DNA from: an uncultured Verrucomicrobium sp.
GTDB taxonomy: Bacteria; Verrucomicrobiota; Verrucomicrobiia; Methylacidiphilales; GAS474
Assembly: GCA_903889845.1 (NCBI GenBank)
Contig: CAISZB010000127.1
Coordinates: 1-17,950, forward strand
DNA: 17,950 bases
Direction: 5' to 3'
Part shown: positions 7,035 to 15,334 of the stretch, in pieces
How the letters are laid out: every line of letters starts with the position of its first letter
Position numbering within the stretch: the stretch's first letter is position 1
The notes under the pieces: generated by a model
What the model was told of the DNA's origin: nothing
Databases searched by the model: none
The model's input: only the letters and a program-made list of their open reading frames with translations
Translations under genes and position numbers: made by a program

Positions 7035-7754
7035 TTAAGTCGCGACTCCGCCCGCCGTCGCCGGGCGAAGACGGAAAATCTTACTCAGGGAGACCCAGGC
7101 CGCCAACTCATATCCGCACCCGCGCAGATAACGGACGATTTCCGTCTCGGGCGCGAGGTCGCGGTCCTCGATCACGATCCACTTCGGCGACTGCGCCGCC
7201 CAGTCGATCGTCTTGACGATTTCCAGGTCCATCCCCTCGCAGTCGACCGTCAGGAGGTCGATCCCCGGCACGCCGGGCGGCAAATGGCGGGCGAAGACCT
7301 CCGCCAGGGGAACCATCTCCAGCCGCCGCCTCTCCCGCAACGCGATCCCCTGCTCCTGGTAGGAGCGGGCGAGCGCGGCGTCGCAGGTGTTGTAAGTCGA
7401 GGCGGCGAAGCTGTAATACTCGGCCTCCCCGGCGGGGCCGATCAACAGGTTCAGATTGATGTCGCGAGGGCGGTGCCGCCGGAACAGCTCGATCGCCTCC
7501 GGGTTCGGCTCGATGTTGATCCCGCGCCACCCGGCCCGATAGAAGGCGTGGGTGTTCGAAAGATAAAGAGGATGATTCGCCCCGACATCGACGTAGAAGC
7601 CCTCGAAACCGGGAGGCGGGTCGATCAGGTTCTGCAACACCGCGTCCTCGCCGAACTGACCGAAGTAGAAGCGGATATAGCCCCAATCGAAGCGATCCGT
7701 CCTGAACTGGCGGCGATTGAGCAGACTGAGCAATCGGGAACGCAGGCCGGGCAT
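7035..7754 (-). CDS. FkbM-family SAM-dependent methyltransferase
   Basis: A 239-residue protein with the FkbM pattern: GQFGEDAVLQNL (residues 32-43), the SAM-binding FYVDVGANHP (53-62) followed by GWRGINIEPNPEAIELF, and LLTVDCEGMDLEIVK further on. FkbM enzymes methylate hydroxyl groups; in polysaccharide clusters the usual inferred target is a sugar hydroxyl of the repeat unit or chain end. The start is ATG 7754. The frame is open upstream through the preceding GT2 gene, but the codons between that gene's stop and 7754 contain no alternative start codon. No Shine-Dalgarno is visible. It lies 41 nt after the GT2 gene and 26 nt before the LegB-like gene. The nucleic-acid and protein methyltransferase families do not share this motif set, so the family call is firm and the acceptor unknown. 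Confidence 0.88.
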   Translation of the reverse strand: MPGLRSRLLSLLNRRQFRTDRFDWGYIRFYFGQFGEDAVLQNLIDPPPGFEGFYVDVGANHPLYLSNTHAFYRAGWRGINIEPNPEAIELFRRHRPRDINLNLLIGPAGEAEYYSFAASTYNTCDAALARSYQEQGIALRERRRLEMVPLAEVFARHLPPGVPGIDLLTVDCEGMDLEIVKTIDWAAQSPKWIVIEDRDLAPETEIVRYLRGCGYELAAWVSLSKIFRLRPATAGGVAT

Positions 7755-7795
7755 ACCGAGGGGTAAAGTAGGCGAGAACGAGGGGGAGTCGATCT

Positions 7796-8683
7796 TTAGT
7801 TGGCCAGCCGCCGCGCCAGTCCGGCCCGCCAGCGCCGCAACCGGCGCCGCACCGGGCCCGGGGGATGGGTCACCTCCCGCAGCCAGCCGCGGGCCTCGCG
7901 CAGCAGGGCCTCCTTCCCCGGGCCGTGGTACTCCCGGGTCACGTAATCGATGAACCACCGGTGGTGAGCCTCGAAGGCATGCCCCCCCTTCTCGGTCTGG
8001 AGGGCGCAGGTGGAGCCGGGCCACTGACGGTACCAGACCAGAGGCTCGGGATTGTAGGCCACGGGATAGTGAAGGCCGACGAAAGCGAAGAGGAACTGAT
8101 CCTCCGTGCTCCCCTCGTTCGCCGTGCCGATCAGCGCCCCCGCCTCGACGACGATCTTGCGGGCCACCATGATGCCCGAATTGCCGGGAGTCCGGATCAG
8201 CCCCTGCTTGAAGGCGTGAAAGAGCCATCCGGGCGCCTCGTGAAGGCCGGAAGGGGGGGCGGTTTGCACGAAGCCCCGGAGCGCTTCCCGGGAATCCTGC
8301 CACCAATAATACATCGGGCAGTAAAGCATTCCGTCCCGCTCCCCGAGCAGAGCCCGATACATGGAGTACTGGCGCTCCAGAAAGCGGGGATGCCAGATGT
8401 CGTCTGAATCGAGCAGGGCCAGCAGCGGTGCCTTCGCCTCCCGGGCGCCCCAGACCCGCGACGAGTAGATGCCCAGCGTGCCCGGGCCGGGATGTACCAG
8501 CACCCGGATCTGACCGCCGCTCTCCCGCTCATACTGCCGGGCCAATTCCGTGCTGCCGTCGGTCGAGCCTCCGTCGACCAGCACCAATTCCCAATCCGTA
8601 AAACTCTGCGAGCGGACCGAGGCGACCGCCTCGGGCAGGTAACGGAGCGAGTTGAGAAACTGGATGACGACGCTGATTTTCAT
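7796..8683 (-). CDS. GT2 glycosyltransferase (GT-A fold), WcaA-like
   Basis: This 295-residue enzyme starts MKISVVIQFLNSLRYLPEAV, then has ELVLVDGGSTDGSTE for nucleotide binding, LLALLDSDDIW with the DxD metal site, and GSTEDQFLF at the expected place of the catalytic base. It should add one sugar of the repeat unit from an NDP donor, at the cytoplasmic face. It has no membrane segment. The C-terminal ~50 residues are rich in Arg (RRRLRRWRAGLARRL), which could help it sit on the membrane. Start choice: ATG 8683 begins exactly at the first beta strand. An ATG at 8764 abuts the previous stop (TGAATG) but would add 27 residues unlike any GT2 N-terminus, so I rejected it, although neither has a Shine-Dalgarno. 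The gap to the deacetylase is then 81 nt. Confidence 0.87.
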   Translation of the reverse strand: MKISVVIQFLNSLRYLPEAVASVRSQSFTDWELVLVDGGSTDGSTELARQYERESGGQIRVLVHPGPGTLGIYSSRVWGAREAKAPLLALLDSDDIWHPRFLERQYSMYRALLGERDGMLYCPMYYWWQDSREALRGFVQTAPPSGLHEAPGWLFHAFKQGLIRTPGNSGIMVARKIVVEAGALIGTANEGSTEDQFLFAFVGLHYPVAYNPEPLVWYRQWPGSTCALQTEKGGHAFEAHHRWFIDYVTREYHGPGKEALLREARGWLREVTHPPGPVRRRLRRWRAGLARRLAN

Positions 8684-8764
8684 AATACAGGAAAGGGGCC
8701 GAAAGCCGGGATTATCGGACAGAGGTCCGGCACGGTCCATCCGCAAATCGATCCGCCCAGGCAT

Positions 8765-9826
8765 TCAAAGCAGGCGCCCCAATTCGGCAAGAAACTCCTT
8801 TTCCGTCCATTCGTAGACGAAGAACCGCGGCAGCAGGAAAGGATCGACCCCCGCCCGCACATAGCCGCCCGTCGCCGCGAACCCCAGCGTGAACCCGGCC
8901 TCCCGGGCGATCCCCGGCGCCGCCCCCCCGATCGAGGCGCCATCCCCGTAGGGATAGGCGATCATGCCCACCGCCCGGCCCAGGAGGCCCTCCAGATCCC
9001 GCTTGCTCCCCTCGATCTCCCGCCGCTGCGCCTCCGGCGCGAGCGAGGCGAGGCGAGGGTGGGTCGCCGTATGGGCGCCGACAGTGAAAGAAGGCGTCGC
9101 CGCCAAAGTCGCCACCTCTCCGGCCGACATCGTCCTCCGCTCCGGACGGACCTCCCTGCCAACCCCGGCCCAGGCCGCCAACGCGTCGAGGCAGGCCGTC
9201 TGCCCCTCCCTCGGCAAGCCTTTCAGCACCCGGGCCAGCCGCAGAAAGAGGGATCGGCGGGACGAGTTGAGGGTGCGGGGGAAAACGGCTCCCTCCCGGG
9301 GAAGCACCTCGGCGGGAGGACACGCCTCCTCCGCATCCCAGCGGAACGGTTCCGGGAGTTCCGGCCCCGGCCCCAGCTCAAGCTCCAGACGCCGGGGCAG
9401 GGAAGGCGAGGCGAGGACAATCCGCTCCAGGTCGTCCCACCAGAATTCCTCGCGGTTCTCGATCATCCCCGAAGTGATGAAAAAAGCGGCGGGCACGCCG
9501 TGCCGGGCCAGGATCGGCGCCGCCTCCAGCAGGTTATCGGCATAGCCGTCGTCGAAGGTCACCGCGACCGCCCGCGGCGGCAGCGGCCGGTTCGCGAGGA
9601 GGGCCTCGGTGATCTCGTAGAGGGAGACCGGACGGAAGCGTTTCCGCAAGACCGCCATCTGCGCATCGAACGTCGCCGGGGTCACGGCCAGGCGGTAGGG
9701 GTCCCCCCCGGGGGGCAGCGTCGTCACCCGGTGATAGGCCAGGATCACCGCATGCCCCAACAACCGGTGCCACAGGGCCTTGCCAAAGTCGGGGACGACA
9801 GGCCGGAGACGGTCGCGCCAGCTCAT
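8765..9826 (-). CDS. Polysaccharide deacetylase (NodB/CE4 family)
   Basis: This 353-residue protein has the CE4 metal-site motifs TFDDGYADN (90-98) and VGAHTATHP (about 247-255), plus IAYPYGDG (about 287-294) and the early LAYHRV (29-34). Between the first two motifs sits a ~150-residue insert starting FWWDDLERIV, which is common in the subgroup found in exopolysaccharide clusters. The enzyme removes N- or O-acetyl groups from sugars using a divalent metal. There is no signal peptide: the N-terminus (MSWRDRLRPV) is charged and the following hydrophobic run is short, so the site of action is uncertain and could be cytoplasmic on lipid-linked precursors. The start ATG 9826 is preceded by GAGAGGGG, a plausible ribosome site. 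It sits 61 nt after the co-polymerase gene. Confidence 0.88.
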   Translation of the reverse strand: MSWRDRLRPVVPDFGKALWHRLLGHAVILAYHRVTTLPPGGDPYRLAVTPATFDAQMAVLRKRFRPVSLYEITEALLANRPLPPRAVAVTFDDGYADNLLEAAPILARHGVPAAFFITSGMIENREEFWWDDLERIVLASPSLPRRLELELGPGPELPEPFRWDAEEACPPAEVLPREGAVFPRTLNSSRRSLFLRLARVLKGLPREGQTACLDALAAWAGVGREVRPERRTMSAGEVATLAATPSFTVGAHTATHPRLASLAPEAQRREIEGSKRDLEGLLGRAVGMIAYPYGDGASIGGAAPGIAREAGFTLGFAATGGYVRAGVDPFLLPRFFVYEWTEKEFLAELGRLL

Positions 9827-9887
9827 GCCCCTCTCGCCAGGCCCGACAAGAGATCCGCCCCGACTCCCTTAGCCCACCCTTGCCTCG

Positions 9888-12116
9888 TCATACCTTGTCT
9901 TTGCCCCGACGACTCCGCCGGGTGCGCTCCTCCCGCACCGCGGGATCGGCGTCGTCCCCGGCCTCCTCCTTCGGGCGGTAATATTCGTAATAGCGGTAGT
10001 AGTAATAGTAATCGGGCAGCAGCGCGTTGACCGAGTTGAGGACCAGGCCCAGCACATTGACCTGCCGATGGTAGAGCTGGTCGAGGGCGTTCCGCGCCGC
10101 GCGGGCCGAGGTCATGCTGGCGCGGAGCACGAAGATCGTACCGTCGATCTTCGGCGCGAGACTCGTCGCGTCGTCGGCCGCCATGACGGGGGAGGTGTCG
10201 AAGATGATATAATCGTACTCGTTGTACATCTCCCGGAGCAGGACATCGGTGACCGGCGAAAGGAAGAGCTCCGCGCCCTGGGAAGTGTACTTGCCGCTCG
10301 GCAGCACGGAGAGGTTCTTGTGCTTCGAGGGGCAGACCGCCTTCCTCCAGTCGAGCCCGTGGAGCAGGACGTCGGTGAAGCCGACCTGGGACTCGATGTC
10401 CAGAAGCCGGTTGAGACCGCCGCGGCGCAAGTCGGCGTCAACGATCAGCACGCGGCAGTCGAGCATCGCCAGCGTGATCGCGAAGTTCGTCGCCACCGTC
10501 GTCTTTCCTTCGTCCGGGCTCGCGCTGGTGAAGAGGAGCGTCTTCGGCCTCGCCCCGTCGACCTCCATGAACATGAGGGCGGAACGCAGGTTGCGGAACG
10601 ACTCGCTGTAGGTGTGCCGGTCGTCGCCCGGCTGGATGAGGCGGCGATTGGAACGGTCGCCGAGGGAGACCTCGAACGGCATCTGGCCCAGGATCCGCTC
10701 GGAGAAATAATCGCGCAACTCGGTCGTCGAGTTGATCCGGTCGTCGAAGCGATCGATGATGAAGAGGACCAGCGCCCCGACGACGAAGCCGCCCAGACCC
10801 GCCGCGAAAATCCGGACAACATACTGCTCCTTGACCGAGGACGCGGGCGAGGGGGGCTCCATGACCGTGAAGCGCTGCTCGTCGAGGCGGCGGTTGAGGT
10901 CGATCGTCTGGACGCGCTGGAGCAGGCTTTCGTAGAGGCTCTGGTCCATCCCCCGCTTGCTTTTGATGCGCTCGAATTCGGCCAACTTCGCGCCGAGGGC
11001 GATCGCCTTCGGCTCGTATTCCTTCACCATCGTCTCCAGGTGCTGAATCTCCAGGGCGAGGGTCTCGCGGCGGATGTTCGCCTCCGCGATGTTCTGCTCC
11101 TTCGAGATCTCGATGGAGCGCTTCAGGTTGTCGATCTGCGCCGCCAACTCGACCCGCTTCGGATGGGCGGGCTTGAGGAACTGCTCCTCCTCCTTCATCT
11201 GCTGCTGCAGCTCGTCGATCCGCTCCTGCGCCTTCTGCTGGGCCTTGAAGAACTCGGTCGTCGCGGCGGCCAGGCGCATCCGGCTCTCCTGCTGGCTGGG
11301 CGTCGCCCCTCCGGCGAGCAACGGCACCCCCTGCAGATCGCCCTGCTTCTCCGTCAACTTCACCAGGAGGTCATACTCGTTCCTGCGGTCGATGAGCTGA
11401 TTATTGATCTGCGCCAAGTGGTTTCCCAGGCTGCTCCCCTGCTCCTGGAGAAAGACGATGTTGTTCGCCTTCTGGAAGCCGAGGACCTCGTCCTCGTCCG
11501 ATTGCAGCGTCGCCTCGGCCTTGCTCAACTCGTCGGTGATGTCCCGGATCGCCTTCTCCTTGTCGTCGACCTTGATGTCGTGCTGGAGGGCGATATAGGC
11601 ATCGATCGCCGCCTGGAGATAGTCCTGGGCGAACTGGGGATCGGAACTCACCGACCGGATCACCAGGATCGGCGTCGACCCCTGGGGATGGACATCGAGC
11701 TTCACGTCCGACTCGACGAAGGCCGGGTTCCTCGCCTTGAGCGCATTGATCGCCGAATTATAGACCTTCTGGCTGTTCATCAGCGCCATCTGGGTCTCCA
11801 TGTATCCGCCGACCTCGGTCGTGCTGATGCTGGTCTCGGGCAGGTTGATCTTCGAATTGATCATCAACCGCGCCGTCGAGGCATAGACGGGGGACTCGTG
11901 GGCGATGCGATAGGCCTGAATCGCGACACCCGCCGTGACGCAGAAAAGAAGGATCCACCAGAACTTCCGCACCAACAGCTTGTACCGGTGAAGCCGGGAC
12001 ATGAAGGTCCCCGGCATCCGGTTCCCCGCCTGCGAGGCGGCCGCCGTCATCGACGCAGAGCCCATGCCGGGGAGACCTGGCGGCGGTACCGGCGCGGAGG
12101 GGTGAAGGGGCTCCAT
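9888..12116 (-). CDS. Polysaccharide co-polymerase with BY-kinase domain (Wzc-like)
   Basis: A 742-residue single-chain Wzz plus tyrosine kinase. Residues 1-40 are a Pro/Ala-rich cytoplasmic lead, TM1 is about 52-70, a long periplasmic part with heptad-like, Glu/Gln/Lys-rich coiled-coil segments (about 170-410) follows, then a Pro-rich MEPPSPASS and TM2 at about 430-452. The kinase has Walker A SASPDEGKTT (about 528-537), Walker A' LIVDADLRR (about 557-565) and Walker B YIIFDTSP (about 634-641). The tail has nine tyrosines in eleven residues (703-713), the site of trans-autophosphorylation in this family, then 27 charged residues. Cycles of phosphorylation control oligomer state and chain length. 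Walker A has Asp where Gly is common (PGEGKT/S), but the Lys and Thr are kept. ATG 12116 lies 19 nt after the export gene; ATG at residue 18 is possible. It should contact the export protein across the periplasm. Confidence 0.93.
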   Translation of the reverse strand: MEPLHPSAPVPPPGLPGMGSASMTAAASQAGNRMPGTFMSRLHRYKLLVRKFWWILLFCVTAGVAIQAYRIAHESPVYASTARLMINSKINLPETSISTTEVGGYMETQMALMNSQKVYNSAINALKARNPAFVESDVKLDVHPQGSTPILVIRSVSSDPQFAQDYLQAAIDAYIALQHDIKVDDKEKAIRDITDELSKAEATLQSDEDEVLGFQKANNIVFLQEQGSSLGNHLAQINNQLIDRRNEYDLLVKLTEKQGDLQGVPLLAGGATPSQQESRMRLAAATTEFFKAQQKAQERIDELQQQMKEEEQFLKPAHPKRVELAAQIDNLKRSIEISKEQNIAEANIRRETLALEIQHLETMVKEYEPKAIALGAKLAEFERIKSKRGMDQSLYESLLQRVQTIDLNRRLDEQRFTVMEPPSPASSVKEQYVVRIFAAGLGGFVVGALVLFIIDRFDDRINSTTELRDYFSERILGQMPFEVSLGDRSNRRLIQPGDDRHTYSESFRNLRSALMFMEVDGARPKTLLFTSASPDEGKTTVATNFAITLAMLDCRVLIVDADLRRGGLNRLLDIESQVGFTDVLLHGLDWRKAVCPSKHKNLSVLPSGKYTSQGAELFLSPVTDVLLREMYNEYDYIIFDTSPVMAADDATSLAPKIDGTIFVLRASMTSARAARNALDQLYHRQVNVLGLVLNSVNALLPDYYYYYRYYEYYRPKEEAGDDADPAVREERTRRSRRGKDKV

Positions 12117-12135
12117 GTGCGGGATTCGTGGATGC

Positions 12136-13326
12136 TTAGAAATTGAAGACCTTCTGCGTCACAATGATATGATCGTTGGCCTGCAGGGGGACATCGAGAT
12201 CGTCCCGCCCTTTCTCGAGAATTTCAAGGACGTCGACGTAAATTTCCTTCCGGTCCGTGCTCCCCTCCTTCTGGCGGAGGATGCGCACCTTGTGCCGGTC
12301 GGCGAAGGGGGCGAAGCCGCCCGCGGCGAGGATCGCCCGGCTCACCATCAACGGATCGGCATTGGGCGGAGGCAGGATCTGCTCCCCGGGGGAATTGACC
12401 AGACCGTAAATCAGGACCCGGGCCCGCTTCGCGTCGGGCAGGACGGGGATCGTCACGACGTCCTGGGCCTGGAGGAAGATGTCGGCGGGACCGTTGGGCT
12501 GGTCGAGGACGTCACTCAGGTCGAGGGTGATCGTCTTTTCCTGGTCGTCGATCTCCTTGCGCAGGATCGTCACCCGGCTCTTGTCGGCCGAGTCGGTCAG
12601 CCCGCCCGCATTCAGGATGGCACGGCTGATCCGGGTCCCCGACTTCGGCGTGATGCTCTGCTGGCCCGGATTGTGGATCTGGCCATAGATGTAGAAGGCG
12701 CCGCGGCTCTGGGCGATGTCGTCGATCAGGACGATCGGCGTCGCCCGGAAATAGAGGTCCTTCTCAAGCGTCACCTTCAGGCTGAGCGCCAGCTGGCGCG
12801 GCGTCTTCCCGTAGATATTCACCCGGCCCAGGTAGGGGATATCGACCTCCCCGAGCTCATTCACCGTCAGCCGCTTCGGCGGGTCGCGGTCCTCCAGCAC
12901 CTGATAGGTGAACTGGTCCCCCGGCCCGAGGCCCGTCTTGTCCTCCAGTGCGTCGAGCATGGCTCTCGCCTGGGCGTCGGCCGGCAGCGGCACCCGCGTC
13001 AGCGTCCCGTCGGCGGAAGCCGTCGGAACCGCCGTCAGGCTGAGGGGCGTCGAGGGATCGCGCAGCGCCCCGAAATTCAACCGCCCGGAAGGCAGCGCCG
13101 GCTTGTTGTAGGACGGCAAGGGCAGGAGGGAAAGCGGCGGCTGAAGGGAGGTGGAGGCCGAAGACGAAGGCGAGGAGGGAGCCGTCGCCGAAGCCCCCGA
13201 TGCCGAGGCGGACGAGGGAGCCGTCGCCCCGTCGGACGGCGTCGCCGCCCCTGCGGGATGCCCCAACCCCAGCATGCCCAAGCCGGCCAGGGCCACCAAG
13301 AGGAGCCCGGCCCAACCCCTCCCCAT
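12136..13326 (-). CDS. Periplasmic polysaccharide export protein (OPX, Wza-like, PES + two SLBB domains)
   Basis: Residues 1-27 form a signal peptide (hydrophobic LLLVALAGLGMLGLG, cut near AGAA). A Ser/Ala/Pro-rich linker follows to about residue 60. The PES domain is about 118-200 (DQFTYQVLEDRDPP to ATPIVLIDD), SLBB1 begins at GAFYIYGQIHNPGQQ and SLBB2 at ARVLIYGLVNSPGEQ. The protein stops right after SLBB2 (DHIIVTQKVFNF). It therefore lacks the C-terminal amphipathic helix that forms the outer-membrane pore in E. coli Wza, and the signal peptide has no lipobox Cys, so it is probably soluble in the periplasm. This short type needs a partner in the outer membrane; the barrel gene directly upstream is the obvious candidate. 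ATG 13326 is preferred over ATG 13350 because GGAG lies 7 nt upstream and the signal peptide starts cleanly. Confidence 0.92.
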   Translation of the reverse strand: MGRGWAGLLLVALAGLGMLGLGHPAGAATPSDGATAPSSASASGASATAPSSPSSSASTSLQPPLSLLPLPSYNKPALPSGRLNFGALRDPSTPLSLTAVPTASADGTLTRVPLPADAQARAMLDALEDKTGLGPGDQFTYQVLEDRDPPKRLTVNELGEVDIPYLGRVNIYGKTPRQLALSLKVTLEKDLYFRATPIVLIDDIAQSRGAFYIYGQIHNPGQQSITPKSGTRISRAILNAGGLTDSADKSRVTILRKEIDDQEKTITLDLSDVLDQPNGPADIFLQAQDVVTIPVLPDAKRARVLIYGLVNSPGEQILPPPNADPLMVSRAILAAGGFAPFADRHKVRILRQKEGSTDRKEIYVDVLEILEKGRDDLDVPLQANDHIIVTQKVFNF

Positions 13327-13333
13327 GCCCCTG

Positions 13334-13337
13334 CTCC
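13334..13337 (-). promoter_or_regulatory. Ribosome binding site for the export gene (GGAG)
   Basis: GGAG lies 7 nt before ATG 13326 and sits within the last codons of the barrel gene (stop at 13340-13342). It favours 13326 over the ATG at 13350, which has no purine-rich stretch upstream. Confidence 0.6.
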
Positions 13338-13339
13338 GC

Positions 13340-15226
13340 TCAAAACGCATAATCGACGCTCAAGACCAACTGATTCTGCCGATAGTCGTTGGTCGGAATA
13401 TCGGAATCCTTCCACGTATAGCGGTAGGCCGCCGACCCCGAGAGCCGCTGCCCGAAGGCGTGGGAAACCCCGAACCCGAGCCCGTAACGGTCGAGCGTCT
13501 CCCCGCCTCCCGCACCCACGGTATGGGCATTCTGGTAGAAGAAATCGGTCCCCACCGACCAGTTCGCCAGGAGCTGGTAACTGGGACGGAAGGAAACCGT
13601 CGTCGAGTCGAGCAGGTCGCTCGACACCCCCGTCGACGTATTCCGGACCACGCCGATCGAATAGGAGAGATCCCGGTTGAGCTTGTGCTGGAACGAGGTG
13701 CCGAAGTAGAGCGTGGCATTCGGATTGGGCTCCTTATCGAACAGATATTGCGTGGCGCCGATCGAAGCCTGGAACATCATGAACTCGGAGATCCGGTGAC
13801 TGATGAACGGCCCGACGGAGACATCCCAAAAATTATCCCGGGAGGCGTCCGAATACATCGTCCGGTTCAGCGTCCCCTGAAGGCCGACGCTGGTCGCCTC
13901 CGTCAGATTGGCGGTCCCCGCCAGGGAAAAATTGTGACTCGAATTGTCGATATTGCTGAAGGACGACTGCGGGTGAATCGAGACGCCGTACCCGTATCCG
14001 GCATTGAGCGTCACCGCTCCCAGCTTCCAGGCAGCGTTCGTCCCGATCGCGTTCGTAAATTCCTCGAAGGCGTTCACCCCCTGGACGTCGGCCACCTGAA
14101 TCGGGTTCGACTGAAAACCGAAATTATCGAAGATCGTGATCACCACATCCTCCCCGACCAGGATACTGAACCCCACGCTCGATCCGGGAGAAAGATTCAG
14201 CGTCGAGAGCGGGGAATAGGACCCGCCGTGCTCCAGCCAATAGGTGTAGCTGAAACCGAGGTCGAGGGTGATCGCGTTCGTCGTGATCCCGTTGACGACG
14301 GTCAGGGGGATCTTCAGGTTCAGCCCCGCCTCGGGCGTCATGCCGAAGTCGGCAACCCGGTCGGTCTTGGTCAGATTCAGGTTGTCGTTGAACTCGCCCC
14401 GCAACCCCGCGCTGACACGGACCAGGGTCGGCCCCGCCTTGATGTTGTAGTATTCGGAATCGGGAGGCCGGGCCACCCGCAGGGGCGGGAGCGTCGTCCG
14501 AAAATTCGGCTGAGTCCCCGTCACCGTGGGGAGGGAGGAGCGCATCTTCGGCCCCGCCGCCGATGCCGACGACGACGCGGAAGCCGAACTCGACGCCGTC
14601 GTCGCGGCCCCCGACGCCTGCTGGGCGCCGGTAGGCGGGGTATCCGTATCGGTGATCACCAACGGCCCCTTTCCTTCCAGCCGGGTCTGGTCGGACATCG
14701 AATCCATCAGGGAAAGATCGGAAGCCCCTCCCCCGGGGATGATATTGTCGACCGGGGAGGCCCCAGCCCTGGGCGTATTGGGGGCAATGGGCGCAGACGA
14801 CGTGTTTTTCTTCGCCAAGGCCGAGCTGCCGCTCGATGCGGACGACGACGCATCGTAGGCGGAGGCCATCGAGTCGGTCCGCTTCGGCTTCGGCGGCGAC
14901 GTCGGTTGCTGTTTCTTGGCCGAAGTATCGTCCGACGAAGAGGCCGCCGCCGAACTGCCGTCGCTGCGCAGCGGCACCGCCGGCGCCGACTTCATCATCG
15001 AGGGCGTCACCGCCGTGTAATCGGCATCGGCGGGCACCAGGCTCGTGCGCGGGATCAGGATCTGGGGCGCGGGAAGGCGATCGGTCAGCGAGGCATCCTG
15101 CGCCCGAAGCGGCGCCAAAAACCCACAGGCCCCCAAAAGGAAAACGCCGACGAAGAAGCCCCCCGCCAACGCCTGGCGACAGGGCCCCCAAGAGAAGAAC
15201 GGAAGTTGGGTCGGAGGGCGGCGCAC
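13340..15226 (-). CDS. Outer-membrane beta-barrel protein (BBP2-type) with long disordered N-terminal arm
   Basis: This 628-residue protein has a signal peptide (AGGFFVGVFLLGACGFLAPLRAQ), a low-complexity Ser/Ala/Thr/Lys-rich region at about 45-250, and from about 256 (EYYNIKAGPTLVRVSAGLRGEF) a run of alternating hydrophobic strands to the end. The last residues, NQLVLSVDYAF, form a typical barrel-assembly signal with terminal Phe. RYGLGFGVSHAF and AAYRYTWKDSD match the putative beta-barrel porin 2 family found in polysaccharide clusters. About 370 residues would suit 16-18 strands. Inferred role: outer-membrane pore for the polysaccharide, working with the export protein encoded next. The signal region includes LGAC, close to a lipobox, so a lipid-anchored form cannot be excluded; cutting after PLRA is the alternative. 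The start is GTG 15226, the only suitable codon before the signal peptide. The promoter at 15254-15281 lies just upstream. Confidence 0.88.
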   Translation of the reverse strand: MRRPPTQLPFFSWGPCRQALAGGFFVGVFLLGACGFLAPLRAQDASLTDRLPAPQILIPRTSLVPADADYTAVTPSMMKSAPAVPLRSDGSSAAASSSDDTSAKKQQPTSPPKPKRTDSMASAYDASSSASSGSSALAKKNTSSAPIAPNTPRAGASPVDNIIPGGGASDLSLMDSMSDQTRLEGKGPLVITDTDTPPTGAQQASGAATTASSSASASSSASAAGPKMRSSLPTVTGTQPNFRTTLPPLRVARPPDSEYYNIKAGPTLVRVSAGLRGEFNDNLNLTKTDRVADFGMTPEAGLNLKIPLTVVNGITTNAITLDLGFSYTYWLEHGGSYSPLSTLNLSPGSSVGFSILVGEDVVITIFDNFGFQSNPIQVADVQGVNAFEEFTNAIGTNAAWKLGAVTLNAGYGYGVSIHPQSSFSNIDNSSHNFSLAGTANLTEATSVGLQGTLNRTMYSDASRDNFWDVSVGPFISHRISEFMMFQASIGATQYLFDKEPNPNATLYFGTSFQHKLNRDLSYSIGVVRNTSTGVSSDLLDSTTVSFRPSYQLLANWSVGTDFFYQNAHTVGAGGGETLDRYGLGFGVSHAFGQRLSGSAAYRYTWKDSDIPTNDYRQNQLVLSVDYAF

Positions 15227-15253
15227 AACAAAAAGAGGGGGATTTTACAGTGG

Positions 15254-15281
15254 ATAGTGTAAGAAATAAGTTCCCTGTCAA
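15254..15281 (-). promoter_or_regulatory. Sigma-70-like promoter upstream of the barrel gene
   Basis: On the minus strand TTGACA (15281-15276) is a perfect -35 box. It is followed after 16 nt by CACTAT (15259-15254), a moderate -10 box that keeps the key A2, A5 and T6. It lies in the only AT-rich stretch of the minus-strand gene run, the 108-nt gap 15227-15334. Transcription would start near 15247, leaving a leader of about 20 nt before GTG 15226 with no Shine-Dalgarno. It probably drives the barrel, export, co-polymerase and downstream genes. Nothing else clear is present in this gap; two near-copies of TTTAGGACTTT at its upstream edge are noted under findings. Confidence 0.55.
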
Positions 15282-15334
15282 TGACTTAAACCAGATTTTG
15301 AAGTAATCCCACTCCTTTAGGACTTTTAAGAGCT

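Noticed and set aside
9979..10017. Repetitive taa/gta triplets resembling a microsatellite
   Set aside because: It is explained by the tyrosine cluster codons (TAT/TAC) of the BY-kinase.
10068..12146. A 692-codon plus-strand open frame opposite the co-polymerase gene
   Set aside because: It is antisense to a gene with complete Wzz and kinase motifs; Leu/Arg/Asp/Val-rich with no recognisable fold.
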